From the NCBI RefSeq assembly GCF_007830635.1, contig NZ_VLLA01000003.1, positions 248,001 through 312,000 on the forward strand: a stretch of DNA of 64,000 nt, given 5' to 3'. The position numbers were made by a program, and so were the translations under genes. Position 1 is the first letter of the stretch. Each line of letters starts with the position of its first letter. A model generated the notes under the pieces. It worked only from the letters and a program-made list of their open reading frames with translations. It had not been told where the DNA came from and ran no database searches. Positions 33,166 to 40,817 of the stretch are shown here, in pieces. The DNA comes from Bradyrhizobium huanghuaihaiense. Its GTDB lineage: Bacteria > Pseudomonadota > Alphaproteobacteria > Rhizobiales > Xanthobacteraceae.

Positions 33166-33402
33166 CAATAAGGGGCGCTCAGGTTGTCCTCGAGCACGTC
33201 GCAGAGCTTTCGGATCAGCTTGGCGTCGCCGAAGCCGGCCTCTATCCGCCAGCGCGGCGCGCCACAAAGCTCGATTGATCAAGGCGACGCCTCCGCCCGA
33301 TCCGATGCTACCGGCACCGACAATGTCCTCCGGACGATAGGGCTGCTGCAACATCAGGGGCACCGGGCGGGGCGCGACGGGCGAGGAAACCGGTCGCATA
33401 GA
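33166..33402 (-). pseudogene. remnant of a leftward gene
   Basis: From about 33,400 one minus frame reads RPVPLMLQQPYRPEDIVGAG and on to a glycine-rich segment; near 33,260 the good sequence moves to another frame (WRIEAGFGDAKLIRKLCDVL) and stops just after SAPY at about 33,166. The two parts look like pieces of one protein broken by a frameshift, truncated at its 5' end. I do not recognise the family. Confidence 0.35.
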
Positions 33403-33688
33403 TCACCGGGAGTTTGGTATATCCTCTCGGCAACGTTCGGCGATCTACAATCCGTCGATGCCCCGTTCAGCTTGAGGTTCGGTCACATGGTTACCTATGC
33501 AGATGCGCCGGGAATGGCGGATGCCGTGGCGGCGCTGGCGCTCGCCGCACCGGTGAGGACCGCGTAGGCTTTCTTGTTGCAATGCGGGCGTCCAATGGCC
33601 CACAAGCGAAGTCAGGCTATGTCAGCTTCCCTACCGCCGTCGGGAGCATAGCAGACATCCAGTGCAGCGTGATTGACGGGTACACGCC
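33403..33688. other. intergenic stretch, no gene seen
   Basis: After the remnant, about 290 bp carry only short frames of poor composition. The plus-strand stretch 33,450-33,567 has a faintly protein-like ending but no start or partner. No repeat or hairpin of note is visible. Confidence 0.35.
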
Positions 33689-33892
33689 CTAGCTTCCCAG
33701 CGCATTCTCGCCGGCTTCGCGACCGGGCACGCTGACATGCACCTCATGTCCCTCGCGCAGTGCCAGCGACGCCGCCGCGACCGCCGACTCGAAAGCGGCT
33801 TCCTTGGTGGCGTATCTGCTCTTGACGTCGCCGTCATGCAGCACGCCCCATTCGTCCTGCACCGGCACGATCGCGTATTGAGCAAGGCCCAT
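33689..33892 (-). CDS. small DUF2188-like protein
   Basis: The 67-residue product has the pattern of small DUF2188-type proteins: a strand with W (YAIVPVQDEWGVLHDG), a basic strand (DVKSRYATK), and a helix (EAAFESAVAAASLALREGHEVHV). The function of such proteins is unknown. It lies 35 bp upstream of the sorbosone-dehydrogenase-like gene's 3' end region, on the same strand, probably as a separate small gene. Confidence 0.6.
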   Translation of the reverse strand: MGLAQYAIVPVQDEWGVLHDGDVKSRYATKEAAFESAVAAASLALREGHEVHVSVPGREAGENALGS

Positions 33893-33926
33893 GGTCTCCT
33901 CCTCCAGCTCTCCTAATATCCAGGCA

Positions 33927-35261
33927 CTATCGCTGCGTGAGCTGCGGATGCGTCGCGCTCACCCGCCACACCGTGTTGCCGCTGTCGTCGGCGACCAGCA
34001 GCGCGCCGGTCTTGTCGATGGCGACGCCGACAGGACGGCCGCGCGCGTGGTTGTCGCTGTTCAGGAAGCCGGTGACGACGTCCTGTGCCGGCCCGCTCGG
34101 CTTGCCGTCGCTGAACGGCACGAACACGACCTTGTAGCCGTTCAGGTTCTGCCTGTTCCAGCTGCCGTGCTCGCCGACGAAGGCGCCGCCGCGATAGGCG
34201 CTCGGCAGGCTTGTGCCGGTGTAGAAAGCCATTCCCAGCGGGGCGACATGCGAGCTCAAGGCGTAGTCGGGCACGATCGCCTTGGCGACGAGATCGGGCC
34301 GCTCCGGCTTGACGCGGGGATCGACGTGCTGGCCGTAATAGCTGTAGGGCCAGCCATAGAAGCCGCCGTCCTTCACCGAGGTCATGTAGTCGGGCACGAG
34401 GTCGGGGCCGAGCTCGTCGCGCTCGTTCACGACCGTCCACAGTGCGCCGGTCTGCGGCTCGAAGCTGAGGCCGTTCGGATTGCGCAGACCGCTCGCAAAG
34501 ATGCGCCAGCGGCCGCTGTCGCGATCGACCTCGAGGATGGCGGCGCGATTGTGCTCGGCTTCCATGCCGTTCTCGGTGATGTTGCTGTTGGAGCCGACGC
34601 CGGCATAGAGCTTCGAGCCGTCGGGGCTCGCGACGAGGCTCTTGGTCCAGTGATGATCGATCGGGCCGCCCGGCAGCGGCGTAAGCACCGTGCCCGGCGC
34701 GGTGATCTTGGTATCGCCTTCGGTGTAGGGATATTTGACGATGGCGTCGGTGTTGGCGACATAGAGATCGTTGCCGACCAGCGCGACGCCGAAGGGCGAG
34801 TTGAGATGGTCGAGGAAGACGCTCTGCATATCGGGCACGCCGTCGCCGTTCGTGTCACGCAGCAGCGTGATGCGATTGCTCTCGCCGGTATCGCCGCCTG
34901 ACGTCGCCCAGGCCTCGACGTAGCCGATCACGATTTCCTTGGGCCGCTTGATCGGAGCTCCCTTCGGCGCCTTGGATTCCACCACCAGCACGTCGCCGTT
35001 GGGAAGCACGTAGAGAAAGCGCGGATGCTGCAAGCCCGTTGCGAAGGCCTTGGCCTGCAAGCCCTGTGCGACCGTGGGCGTCTCATCCTTCTTCCAGCCG
35101 ACGATGCGCGCGATATGCATCGGCGGCAGCAGGTATTGCTGAATCTCGGGGAGCTTCGGGTTGGCGCCGATTTGCGCATTTGGATCGCCGCTGCCGTCAT
35201 TGCAGCCGGCGAGGCACAGCAGCGAGGCGCACCAGAGCGCACGGGCAAGCATGGACGTCAT
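33927..35261 (-). CDS. sorbosone dehydrogenase-like PQQ enzyme, lipoprotein
   Basis: From ATG 35261 the product is 444 residues. It starts with a lipoprotein signal (LLCLAGC, cysteine about residue 20) and continues as a six-bladed beta-propeller of the GSDH/sorbosone dehydrogenase family: [72 protein letters not shown] and [17 protein letters not shown]. Such enzymes oxidise sugars with pyrroloquinoline quinone in the periplasm. Its start overlaps the stop of a membrane protein gene (ATGA), implying that the two act together. Confidence 0.88.
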   Translation of the reverse strand: MTSMLARALWCASLLCLAGCNDGSGDPNAQIGANPKLPEIQQYLLPPMHIARIVGWKKDETPTVAQGLQAKAFATGLQHPRFLYVLPNGDVLVVESKAPKGAPIKRPKEIVIGYVEAWATSGGDTGESNRITLLRDTNGDGVPDMQSVFLDHLNSPFGVALVGNDLYVANTDAIVKYPYTEGDTKITAPGTVLTPLPGGPIDHHWTKSLVASPDGSKLYAGVGSNSNITENGMEAEHNRAAILEVDRDSGRWRIFASGLRNPNGLSFEPQTGALWTVVNERDELGPDLVPDYMTSVKDGGFYGWPYSYYGQHVDPRVKPERPDLVAKAIVPDYALSSHVAPLGMAFYTGTSLPSAYRGGAFVGEHGSWNRQNLNGYKVVFVPFSDGKPSGPAQDVVTGFLNSDNHARGRPVGVAIDKTGALLVADDSGNTVWRVSATHPQLTQR

Positions 35262-35710
35262 CGCGCAACTCCCACGCCGTGACGATAGACCATGGCCCAG
35301 CCGAGCCAGCCGGTGACGGGCAGGATCAGCACGGTGATCACCGAAAGGATGAGCCCGGTCGGCCACACCGAGGTCCAGCCATCGCGCGTGTGGATCAGGG
35401 CATTGAAGGTCGCGAGAACCAGCGCCAGCGCGTTGCCGAGCAGATGCGGCCAGGCCGGCGGCTGCGCGCGCACCAGGCGGTTGCCGAGGAAATCGGTCAG
35501 GCCCGCGATCGCCGCCAGCACGCCGAAGATGACGCCAACGAGCAGCAGCCAGGCGGAGAAATTCGCCCACATGATCTCGGCGCTGACGACATAGGCAATG
35601 TCAGTCAGCAGCGCCCCGATGAAGCACGCGATCGGAATCGGCACCAGCATCGGATGAATCGGATGGCCCGCGATTTGCGCGGTGCTGCGCACACGCACGT
35701 CTTGCTGCAC
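35258..35710 (-). CDS. DUF2231 membrane protein
   Basis: From the GTG at 35710, which has CGAGG at a good distance, the product is 150 residues with four hydrophobic segments. The DUF2231 signature [18 protein letters not shown] is near the N terminus. An alternative start at 35815 would add residues that look non-coding. Its stop overlaps the start of the PQQ enzyme gene (ATGA, 35258-35261). DUF2231 proteins are often encoded beside periplasmic redox enzymes and may hold or link them to the respiratory chain; this is inferred. Confidence 0.82.
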   Translation of the reverse strand: MQQDVRVRSTAQIAGHPIHPMLVPIPIACFIGALLTDIAYVVSAEIMWANFSAWLLLVGVIFGVLAAIAGLTDFLGNRLVRAQPPAWPHLLGNALALVLATFNALIHTRDGWTSVWPTGLILSVITVLILPVTGWLGWAMVYRHGVGVAR

Positions 35711-35786
35711 GGTCGGCCTCGTGTGACTCTCGCCCTGCCCGACCGGCCAACTCGCGCTTGCGGCGAAGGTTCCTGCTGCAGCGCGG

Positions 35787-36731
35787 TCACTGCGCGCCCG
35801 CCTGATACGCCGCATATGCGCGCGTCAAGCCATCGTGAAGCGACGTCGTCGCGCGCCAGCCGAGCTTGTCGAGGCGGCTGACGTCGAGCAGCTTGCGCGG
35901 GGTGCCGTCGGGCCGCGACGTGTCGAAGGAGATCTCGCCGCTGTAGCCGACGATGTCGGCGACGAGGCGCGCGAATTCGGCGATGGTGATGTCCTCGCCG
36001 GTGCCGATGTTGACCAGTTCCGCGCTGGAATAGGTCTTCATCAGGTGCACGCAGGCATCCGCCATGTCGTCGACATAGAGGAACTCGCGCCGCGGCGTGC
36101 CGGTGCCCCAGACCACGACGTTCTTCGCGCCCGACACCTTGGCCTCGTGGAAGCGGCGGATCAGGGCGGCGACGACGTGGCTCATTTCGGGGTGATAATT
36201 GTCGCCGGGGCCGTAGAGATTGGTCGGCATCACGCTGATGAAGTCGCAGCCGTACTGGCTGCGATAGGCCTCGACCATCTTGATGCCCGCGATCTTGGCA
36301 ATCGCATAGGGCTCGTTGGTCGGCTCCAGCGGACCCGTCAGCACCGAGTCCTCGCGCAAGGGCTGCGGCGCCAGCTTCGGATAGATGCAGGAGGAGCCGA
36401 GGAACATCAGCTTCTCGACGCCGTTCTGATGCGCGGCCTGGATCACGTTCGCGGCGATCGCGATGTTGTCGTAGATGAACTCGGCGCGCAGCGTATCATT
36501 GGCGACGATGCCGCCGACCTTGGCGGCAGCAAGAAACACCACCTGCGGCCGCAACCGCGCGAACCAGTCGAACACCGCGGCCTGGTTGCGCAGATCGACC
36601 TCGCGCCGACCCACCGTGACAAGCCTGACGTCTTCCCGCTCGAGCCGGCGCACAAGCGCGCTGCCGACCATGCCGCGATGGCCGGCGACGTAGACGCTTT
36701 TGCCCTTGAGCTCAAACGGTAGGCTTGCCAT
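35787..36731 (-). CDS. fcl: GDP-L-fucose synthase
   Basis: From ATG 36731 the protein is 314 residues, normal for this enzyme. It is an extended SDR with the cofactor motif GHRGMVGSA, the catalytic serine in [14 protein letters not shown] (tyrosine and lysine), and the conserved [10 protein letters not shown] and [16 protein letters not shown] segments. It converts GDP-4-keto-6-deoxymannose to GDP-L-fucose using NADPH, as epimerase and reductase. It overlaps the 3' end of gmd by about 20 bp, so the two consecutive enzymes are cotranscribed. Confidence 0.96.
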   Translation of the reverse strand: MASLPFELKGKSVYVAGHRGMVGSALVRRLEREDVRLVTVGRREVDLRNQAAVFDWFARLRPQVVFLAAAKVGGIVANDTLRAEFIYDNIAIAANVIQAAHQNGVEKLMFLGSSCIYPKLAPQPLREDSVLTGPLEPTNEPYAIAKIAGIKMVEAYRSQYGCDFISVMPTNLYGPGDNYHPEMSHVVAALIRRFHEAKVSGAKNVVVWGTGTPRREFLYVDDMADACVHLMKTYSSAELVNIGTGEDITIAEFARLVADIVGYSGEISFDTSRPDGTPRKLLDVSRLDKLGWRATTSLHDGLTRAYAAYQAGAQ

Positions 36732-37782
36732 GGCCTGCATCCCGCTTCGCCTCGGCCAGATCGCTTCTCATCATCTCCGCGACGAGCTCCGCGAACGTCC
36801 GCTTCGGCGTCCAGCCGAGCACCTCGCGCGCCTTGCTGGCATCGCCGATCAGGAGATCGACCTCGGTCGGGCGGAAATAGGTCGGATCGATCTTCACGAC
36901 CGTCTTGCCGCTCTTCTCGTCGATGCCGGTCTCCTCGACGCCCTTGCCGCGCCAGACGATGCGGCGACCGACCTGCGCGAACGACAGCTCGACCATCTCG
37001 CGCACCGAGTGCATCTCGCCGGTGGCGAGCACGAAATCATCCGCCTTGTCGGCCTGCAGAATCCTGTGCATGCCCTCGACGTAGTCCTTCGCATGGCCCC
37101 AGTCGCGCTTGGCCTCGAGATTGCCGAGATAGAGCGCGTCCTCGAGCCCGACCTCGATGCGCGACACGCCACGCGTGATCTTGCGGGTCACAAACGTCTC
37201 GCCGCGGATCGGGCTCTCGTGGTTGAACAGGATGCCGTTGCTCGCGAACATGCCGTAGGCTTCGCGGTAGTTCACCGTGATCCAGTAGCCGTAGAGCTTG
37301 GCCACGCCATAGGGCGAGCGCGGATAGAACGGCGTCGTCTCCTTCTGCGGGATCTCCTGCACGAGGCCGTAGAGCTCGGAGGTCGAGGCCTGGTAGAACC
37401 GCGTCTCCTTCTCCATGCCGAGGATGCGGATCGCCTCCAGCAGGCGCAGCACGCCGATGGCGTCGGCATTCGCAGTGTATTCCGGGCTCTCGAAGCTGAC
37501 GGCGACGTGGCTTTGGGCTGCGAGATTGTAGATTTCCGTGGGGCGGATCTGCTGCACCAGGCGGATCAGATTGGTCGAATCCGTCATGTCGCCATAGTGC
37601 ATCAGGAACGGCACGTTGCCGACATGCGGATCCTGGTAGAGATGGTCGACGCGCGCCGTGTTGAACGAGGACGAGCGCCGCTTGATGCCGTGCACGACAT
37701 AGCCGAGCGACAGCAGATATTCGGCGAGATAGGCGCCGTCCTGGCCGGTCACGCCAGTGATGAGAGCGATCCGCTCAGCCAT
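36712..37782 (-). CDS. gmd: GDP-mannose 4,6-dehydratase
   Basis: From ATG 37782 the protein is 356 residues. Features are [16 protein letters not shown] (NADP-binding), [18 protein letters not shown], the catalytic STSELYG and [11 protein letters not shown] (Tyr/Lys), and [17 protein letters not shown]. It dehydrates GDP-mannose to GDP-4-keto-6-deoxymannose, the first step to GDP-L-fucose and GDP-rhamnose. It is the first gene of the gmd-fcl pair. No glycosyltransferase genes are adjacent in this window. Confidence 0.97.
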   Translation of the reverse strand: MAERIALITGVTGQDGAYLAEYLLSLGYVVHGIKRRSSSFNTARVDHLYQDPHVGNVPFLMHYGDMTDSTNLIRLVQQIRPTEIYNLAAQSHVAVSFESPEYTANADAIGVLRLLEAIRILGMEKETRFYQASTSELYGLVQEIPQKETTPFYPRSPYGVAKLYGYWITVNYREAYGMFASNGILFNHESPIRGETFVTRKITRGVSRIEVGLEDALYLGNLEAKRDWGHAKDYVEGMHRILQADKADDFVLATGEMHSVREMVELSFAQVGRRIVWRGKGVEETGIDEKSGKTVVKIDPTYFRPTEVDLLIGDASKAREVLGWTPKRTFAELVAEMMRSDLAEAKRDAGHGKPTV

Positions 37783-37982
37783 ATGTGCCACCCACTCCCA
37801 ACACACCTCGAGGGGCCGCCGGCTTCCCGTTCCGGCCGCTGTCCTTCTCTGACAGATCGGCCGCCGGGGTCAACCCAATATGGGGAAAGGGTTACCGGCC
37901 TTCTTGGCCTGACGATGGTCCCGGATCGCCGCTTTCGGCATTTTAAGGCAAGAGCTTCGGCGCGTGAGGACGGCCCGCAGGC

Positions 37983-38249
37983 TCAATGCGCGCCGCGACA
38001 GCCGCCACAGCGGGCGAGATCGCCGCCTTCGATGATGTGATGCTGATATTCGGAGATCGCGCGATTGGCCATCCGGATGCGATTGGTCTGTCCTTCGTCA
38101 ACCATCGTGGCGACGCGCTGCGCGAGGAATACGCACGCCTCGAATTCATCCCGGATCGCCCCCGTGCGCGCGAGAAAGTCCCACGCGATATCATATGCCT
38201 GCTCGGCGGCCGCATTGCGGTAGTCGCTGAAGATGATATGCGTCATCAA
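37983..38249 (-). CDS. small hypothetical protein with C-terminal cysteines
   Basis: The 88-residue protein is helical (AAEQAYDIAWDFLARTG, FEACVFLAQRVATMV, RIRMANRAISEYQ) and ends with RCGGCRGAH, a CxxC that might bind a metal. The helical pattern and length resemble small rhizobial proteins of unknown function. It stands alone between gmd and the DUF6894-like gene. Confidence 0.65.
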   Translation of the reverse strand: MMTHIIFSDYRNAAAEQAYDIAWDFLARTGAIRDEFEACVFLAQRVATMVDEGQTNRIRMANRAISEYQHHIIEGGDLARCGGCRGAH

Positions 38250-38416
38250 ATCACACTGTCATTCGACTGCCTTCATTGCCGCAACCGCAACCCGGCCCGA
38301 TCGTTCCTAAGCTGCCTCCGCCCTCAACCTCCATTGTCCCGTTGCAACAAGTGTGTTCCGAGCGTGGACCCGGCTGACGATTAGGAACGCCCCGCCGGTC
38401 CCCACCGTTCAACTGG

Positions 38417-38629
38417 ATGACGCGATATTCCTTCAAGATCTCGAACGGCGGTGACTTCTCTGACAGCGAAGAGCTGCCGAATGATCAAGAAGCCTGGCAT
38501 CAGGCGCTCCGCACCGTGAGGGACATTGAATCCACGCTCAACCCCAACGGAGGCGATTGGTCCCTCGTTGTCCACCGGGAGGGTGATCCGCTCTACCGCA
38601 TCGATGTGCGGGCCCAAAAGCTCAATTAA
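38417..38629 (+). CDS. DUF6894-like small protein
   Basis: The 70-residue product begins MTRYSFKISNGGDF, then an acidic turn (SDSEELPNDQEAW) and a helix (QALRTVRDIESTLN) followed by strands ending RIDVRAQKLN. This matches the small DUF6894-type proteins common in rhizobia, whose function is unknown. Its stop overlaps the 3' end of the convergent Crp/Fnr gene by four bases. Confidence 0.65.
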   Translation: MTRYSFKISNGGDFSDSEELPNDQEAWHQALRTVRDIESTLNPNGGDWSLVVHREGDPLYRIDVRAQKLN

Positions 38630-39354
38630 GTGCTGGGACTGAGATGCAGATAGGTCGGGTCGAAGCCCGCCAGCTCTTCCATCTCCCTGGGCTTGAGGAT
38701 GTGAAACTCTGATCTGCTCACCGTTACCAATCCCTCCTTCCGGAGGTTTTGGAGCACCCGGTTGGTATGCACCACCGACAATCCCAGGCAATCTCCAAGG
38801 TCGGCCTGAGTAATGGGCAAGCCGAACTCCCCATTTCGCGTATGACCGATTGCCGTGAGCCTCCGATGCAGTTCAATCAACAGGTGGGCCATTCTCGGTG
38901 TCGCCTCCCTTCGTCCGACATTGACGATCCATTCCCTGAAGATCGCCCCGTCGATCAGCGTTTCGCGCCACAGGGCCGCTGCCAGGTTCGGGCGTCGTTG
39001 ATTGATCACCCTCAGATCGTCGTGGGAGATGAAACCCAGGTTGCAACGCGTGACGGTGACAAGGTCATGATCCATGACCTTGAGATGAAGGCTTTGAAGG
39101 TCAGGGATTTCTCCCGGGATGTGGATGGAGAGAACCTGTCGTTCTCCATCCGCCGTCGTCTTCGAGCGGAACGCGAATCCATCCGCGATCAGGCAACAGT
39201 CAGTGGGCCGCTCTCCGTCGGCCACGATGATCTGGCCAGCGTCGAGATGCCGCTCGCGAATCCGAAGGCTCTGAATGGCGCGGATGTCATCGGCATCCAG
39301 GTCGTTGGACACGGTCAGCTTCGTGATCAATGCGGCAGCGAGGTTTGCCGGCAT
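38626..39354 (-). CDS. Crp/Fnr family transcriptional regulator
   Basis: From ATG 39354 the protein is 242 residues. Residues about 25-135 form a cyclic-nucleotide-binding-type beta-roll (RHLDAGQIIVADGERPTDCC, VLSIHIPGEIPDLQSL), followed by the dimer helix and a C-terminal HTH_Crp domain (GLPITQADLGDCLGLSVVHT then NRVLQNLRKEGLV). The N-terminal cysteine cluster of oxygen-sensing FNR is absent, so this is a CRP-like rather than an iron-sulfur member. The signal is unknown. Confidence 0.92.
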   Translation of the reverse strand: MPANLAAALITKLTVSNDLDADDIRAIQSLRIRERHLDAGQIIVADGERPTDCCLIADGFAFRSKTTADGERQVLSIHIPGEIPDLQSLHLKVMDHDLVTVTRCNLGFISHDDLRVINQRRPNLAAALWRETLIDGAIFREWIVNVGRREATPRMAHLLIELHRRLTAIGHTRNGEFGLPITQADLGDCLGLSVVHTNRVLQNLRKEGLVTVSRSEFHILKPREMEELAGFDPTYLHLSPST

Positions 39355-39544
39355 CGGATGCTCCTTTTCGAGACCCGACATGGTGCAAACCACTCCGGCC
39401 TGTCAGGGGGGAGCGCTACACTCTCAGCACCGGCGCCCGAGACTATCTGCCGATGATGTAAGACAACGCAACGTTATAAGATCGTTCCAAAATGCCCCAT
39501 CGAGCAAGTTTTGGAGCAAAATCATAACTTTGATCTGCCTCTGG

Positions 39545-40012
39545 CTAGGCCCCACCGAGCGTGTGCATGACCGGCCGAAGTTCGGCACCATCATCGAGGT
39601 CGAGCGTCGCCAGCGTGATCGGGAGCTTGAAGCGTCTCGGTCCGGCGCTTCCGGGATTTAGATAAAGGATGCCGTCGGCCGTCCTGATGCTCGCGCGATG
39701 CGAATGGCCGTAGATCACGGCATCGATGCCGTCGGGGGCAGGCTTGCTCTCGAGTTCGGTCAGATCATGCAGGACATAGAAAACGTACCGGCCGAGGCGC
39801 ACGGTTTCCGTATCCCGATAGTTCCGTGCCCAATCGCCGCTATCGACATTGCCGCGGATGGCCGTGACAGGCGCGATCCTGCGCAGCCCCTCGAGCACAT
39901 GCTCGGCGCCGATATCGCCGGCATGAATGATATGCGCGACCGCGGCAAAGCAATGCTCGACCTCCGGCCGCAGCAGCCCGTGCGTGTCCGAAATCACCCC
40001 GATTGTCGTCAC
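39545..40012 (-). CDS. YfcE/MJ0936-type metallophosphoesterase
   Basis: From GTG 40012, preceded by GGAGAG, the product is 155 residues. Metallophosphoesterase motifs are ISDTHG (D and H, residues 7-12), HAGDIG, RGNVDSG, and the late YGHSHRAS (H-x-H). The length fits the YfcE/MJ0936 group of small manganese-dependent phosphodiesterases. A longer frame extends upstream but is non-coding in look. Confidence 0.9.
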   Translation of the reverse strand: MTTIGVISDTHGLLRPEVEHCFAAVAHIIHAGDIGAEHVLEGLRRIAPVTAIRGNVDSGDWARNYRDTETVRLGRYVFYVLHDLTELESKPAPDGIDAVIYGHSHRASIRTADGILYLNPGSAGPRRFKLPITLATLDLDDGAELRPVMHTLGGA

Positions 40013-40105
40013 AGCACTCTCCTGGCGTCCTGCCGATGCCCTGCCCGCGCTTAGGAACCACGACAGCGCGCCCGCATTGCCCGCACATCTAACGGGAGCA
40101 CACGG

Positions 40106-40315
40106 ATGGGCAATAGCGGTGTTGGCATGTTTTTGGGAGACGTCTCGGCCACGGCGTTGTGGCTTTGGTTCATCGGCGCGTTCGTCCTTGGCGCTGTGAT
40201 CTGGTACGGCGTCAGACGATCGGGACATCTGCGCCGCAGCGAGCGGGCGCAACTGGACCGGAACACGGAAGCGGCGCAGCGCCGCGATGATCCACAAAAG
40301 CCGATGGCAAGGTGA
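40106..40315 (+). CDS. small single-helix membrane protein
   Basis: The 69-residue product begins with a short N-terminus, then one hydrophobic helix (ATALWLWFIGAFVLGAVIWY), then a basic tail (RRSGHLRRSERAQLDRN). A GGGAG ribosome-binding site lies upstream. Many rhizobial relatives of this form exist without known function. Confidence 0.65.
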   Translation: MGNSGVGMFLGDVSATALWLWFIGAFVLGAVIWYGVRRSGHLRRSERAQLDRNTEAAQRRDDPQKPMAR

Positions 40316-40425
40316 TGGAGCCCCGAAGCCGGGGACGGTCCAATGCGTGAAGACTTGCGCGATCGCAACGGGCCGCAGTAGCGCTGCGAGCAACCAATCG
40401 AGACAGAATAAGCAGTTGAAATCAT

Positions 40426-40499
40426 TGGAGCGGGTGAAGGGAATCGAACCCTCGTATTCAGCTTGGAAGGCTGCTGCTCTACCATTGAGCTACACCCGC
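40426..40499 (-). tRNA. tRNA-Gly (TCC anticodon)
   Basis: The reverse strand folds as GCGGGTG/CACCCGC acceptor, D-arm TAGCTCAATGGTAGAG, anticodon loop CTTCCAA (TCC, glycine) and TpsiC arm GGTTCGATTCC, with an encoded 3' CCA. Confidence 0.97.
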
Positions 40500-40600
40500 G
40501 TTGGCGATCCCCTAACACGGCCGGGCGGCGGTCTCAACTGCCTCTGGACGGTCTTTCCCGCGTCAAGAACGATCCTGTTCCCGGCTCTTCGCCTCACCCC

Positions 40601-40629
40601 TTAACGGCCGGGTGATCCCGCCCTATATT
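40601..40629 (+). promoter_or_regulatory. predicted promoter of the leader transcript
   Basis: TTAACG (40601-40606) and TATATT (40624-40629) are spaced by 17 bp, 35 bp before the GTG of the 14-codon frame. The -10 box is unusually good for this GC-rich genome. Confidence 0.55.
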
Positions 40630-40664
40630 GAAATCTCCCGAAACCAACGAAAGGAGGTGATCCA

Positions 40665-40709
40665 GTGTCTTATCTCAAGCGCTGTCACCTCGCTGGGATC
40701 GCCCGCTAG
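40665..40709 (+). CDS. 14-codon micro-ORF with an extended Shine-Dalgarno
   Basis: GTG to TAG encodes the 14-residue peptide MSYLKRCHLAGIAR, basic and with one cysteine. The core AGGAGG lies 7 bases before the GTG, and the match to the 16S tail extends to 16 bases. The combination of a textbook promoter, this ribosome-binding site and a terminator argues that it is translated. Whether the peptide or the act of translation matters cannot be told. Confidence 0.55.
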   Translation: MSYLKRCHLAGIAR

Positions 40710-40769
40710 GCTTTGAAAAGGGCTTGGCATCGGGGCGTTCTCAGCCCTGGACCAGCGAGCAAGAAATCG

Positions 40770-40801
40770 GGCGCGACGGGGCCTCCCCGCCGCGCCTTTT
40801 T
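40770..40801 (+). terminator. strong rho-independent terminator
   Basis: GGCGCG and CGCGCC (40770-40775 and 40791-40796) with inner GGGG/CCCC form a GC-rich hairpin followed by TTTTT. It ends the leader-type transcript just before the 3' end of the convergent histidine kinase gene. Confidence 0.9.
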
Positions 40802-40817
40802 CGTGCGCCGGCGCCGC

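Larger units (their letters stand above)
40636..40801 (+). ncRNA. putative stand-alone leader-type RNA with full anti-16S site
   Basis: A predicted transcript of about 165 bases begins after the promoter at 40601-40629. It carries AAAGGAGGTGATCCAG (40650-40665), which is complementary to about 16 bases at the 3' end of alphaproteobacterial 16S rRNA, then a 14-codon frame, about 60 untranslated bases, and a strong terminator (40770-40801). The next gene is on the other strand and converges, so nothing downstream could be attenuated. It may be a small messenger RNA, a ribosome-binding regulatory RNA, or both. No family name is claimed. Confidence 0.6.

Noticed and set aside
40650..40665. Fragment of a 16S rRNA gene
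   Set aside because: The match is only 16 bases, is antisense to the rRNA tail, and is placed exactly as a ribosome-binding site before a short frame.
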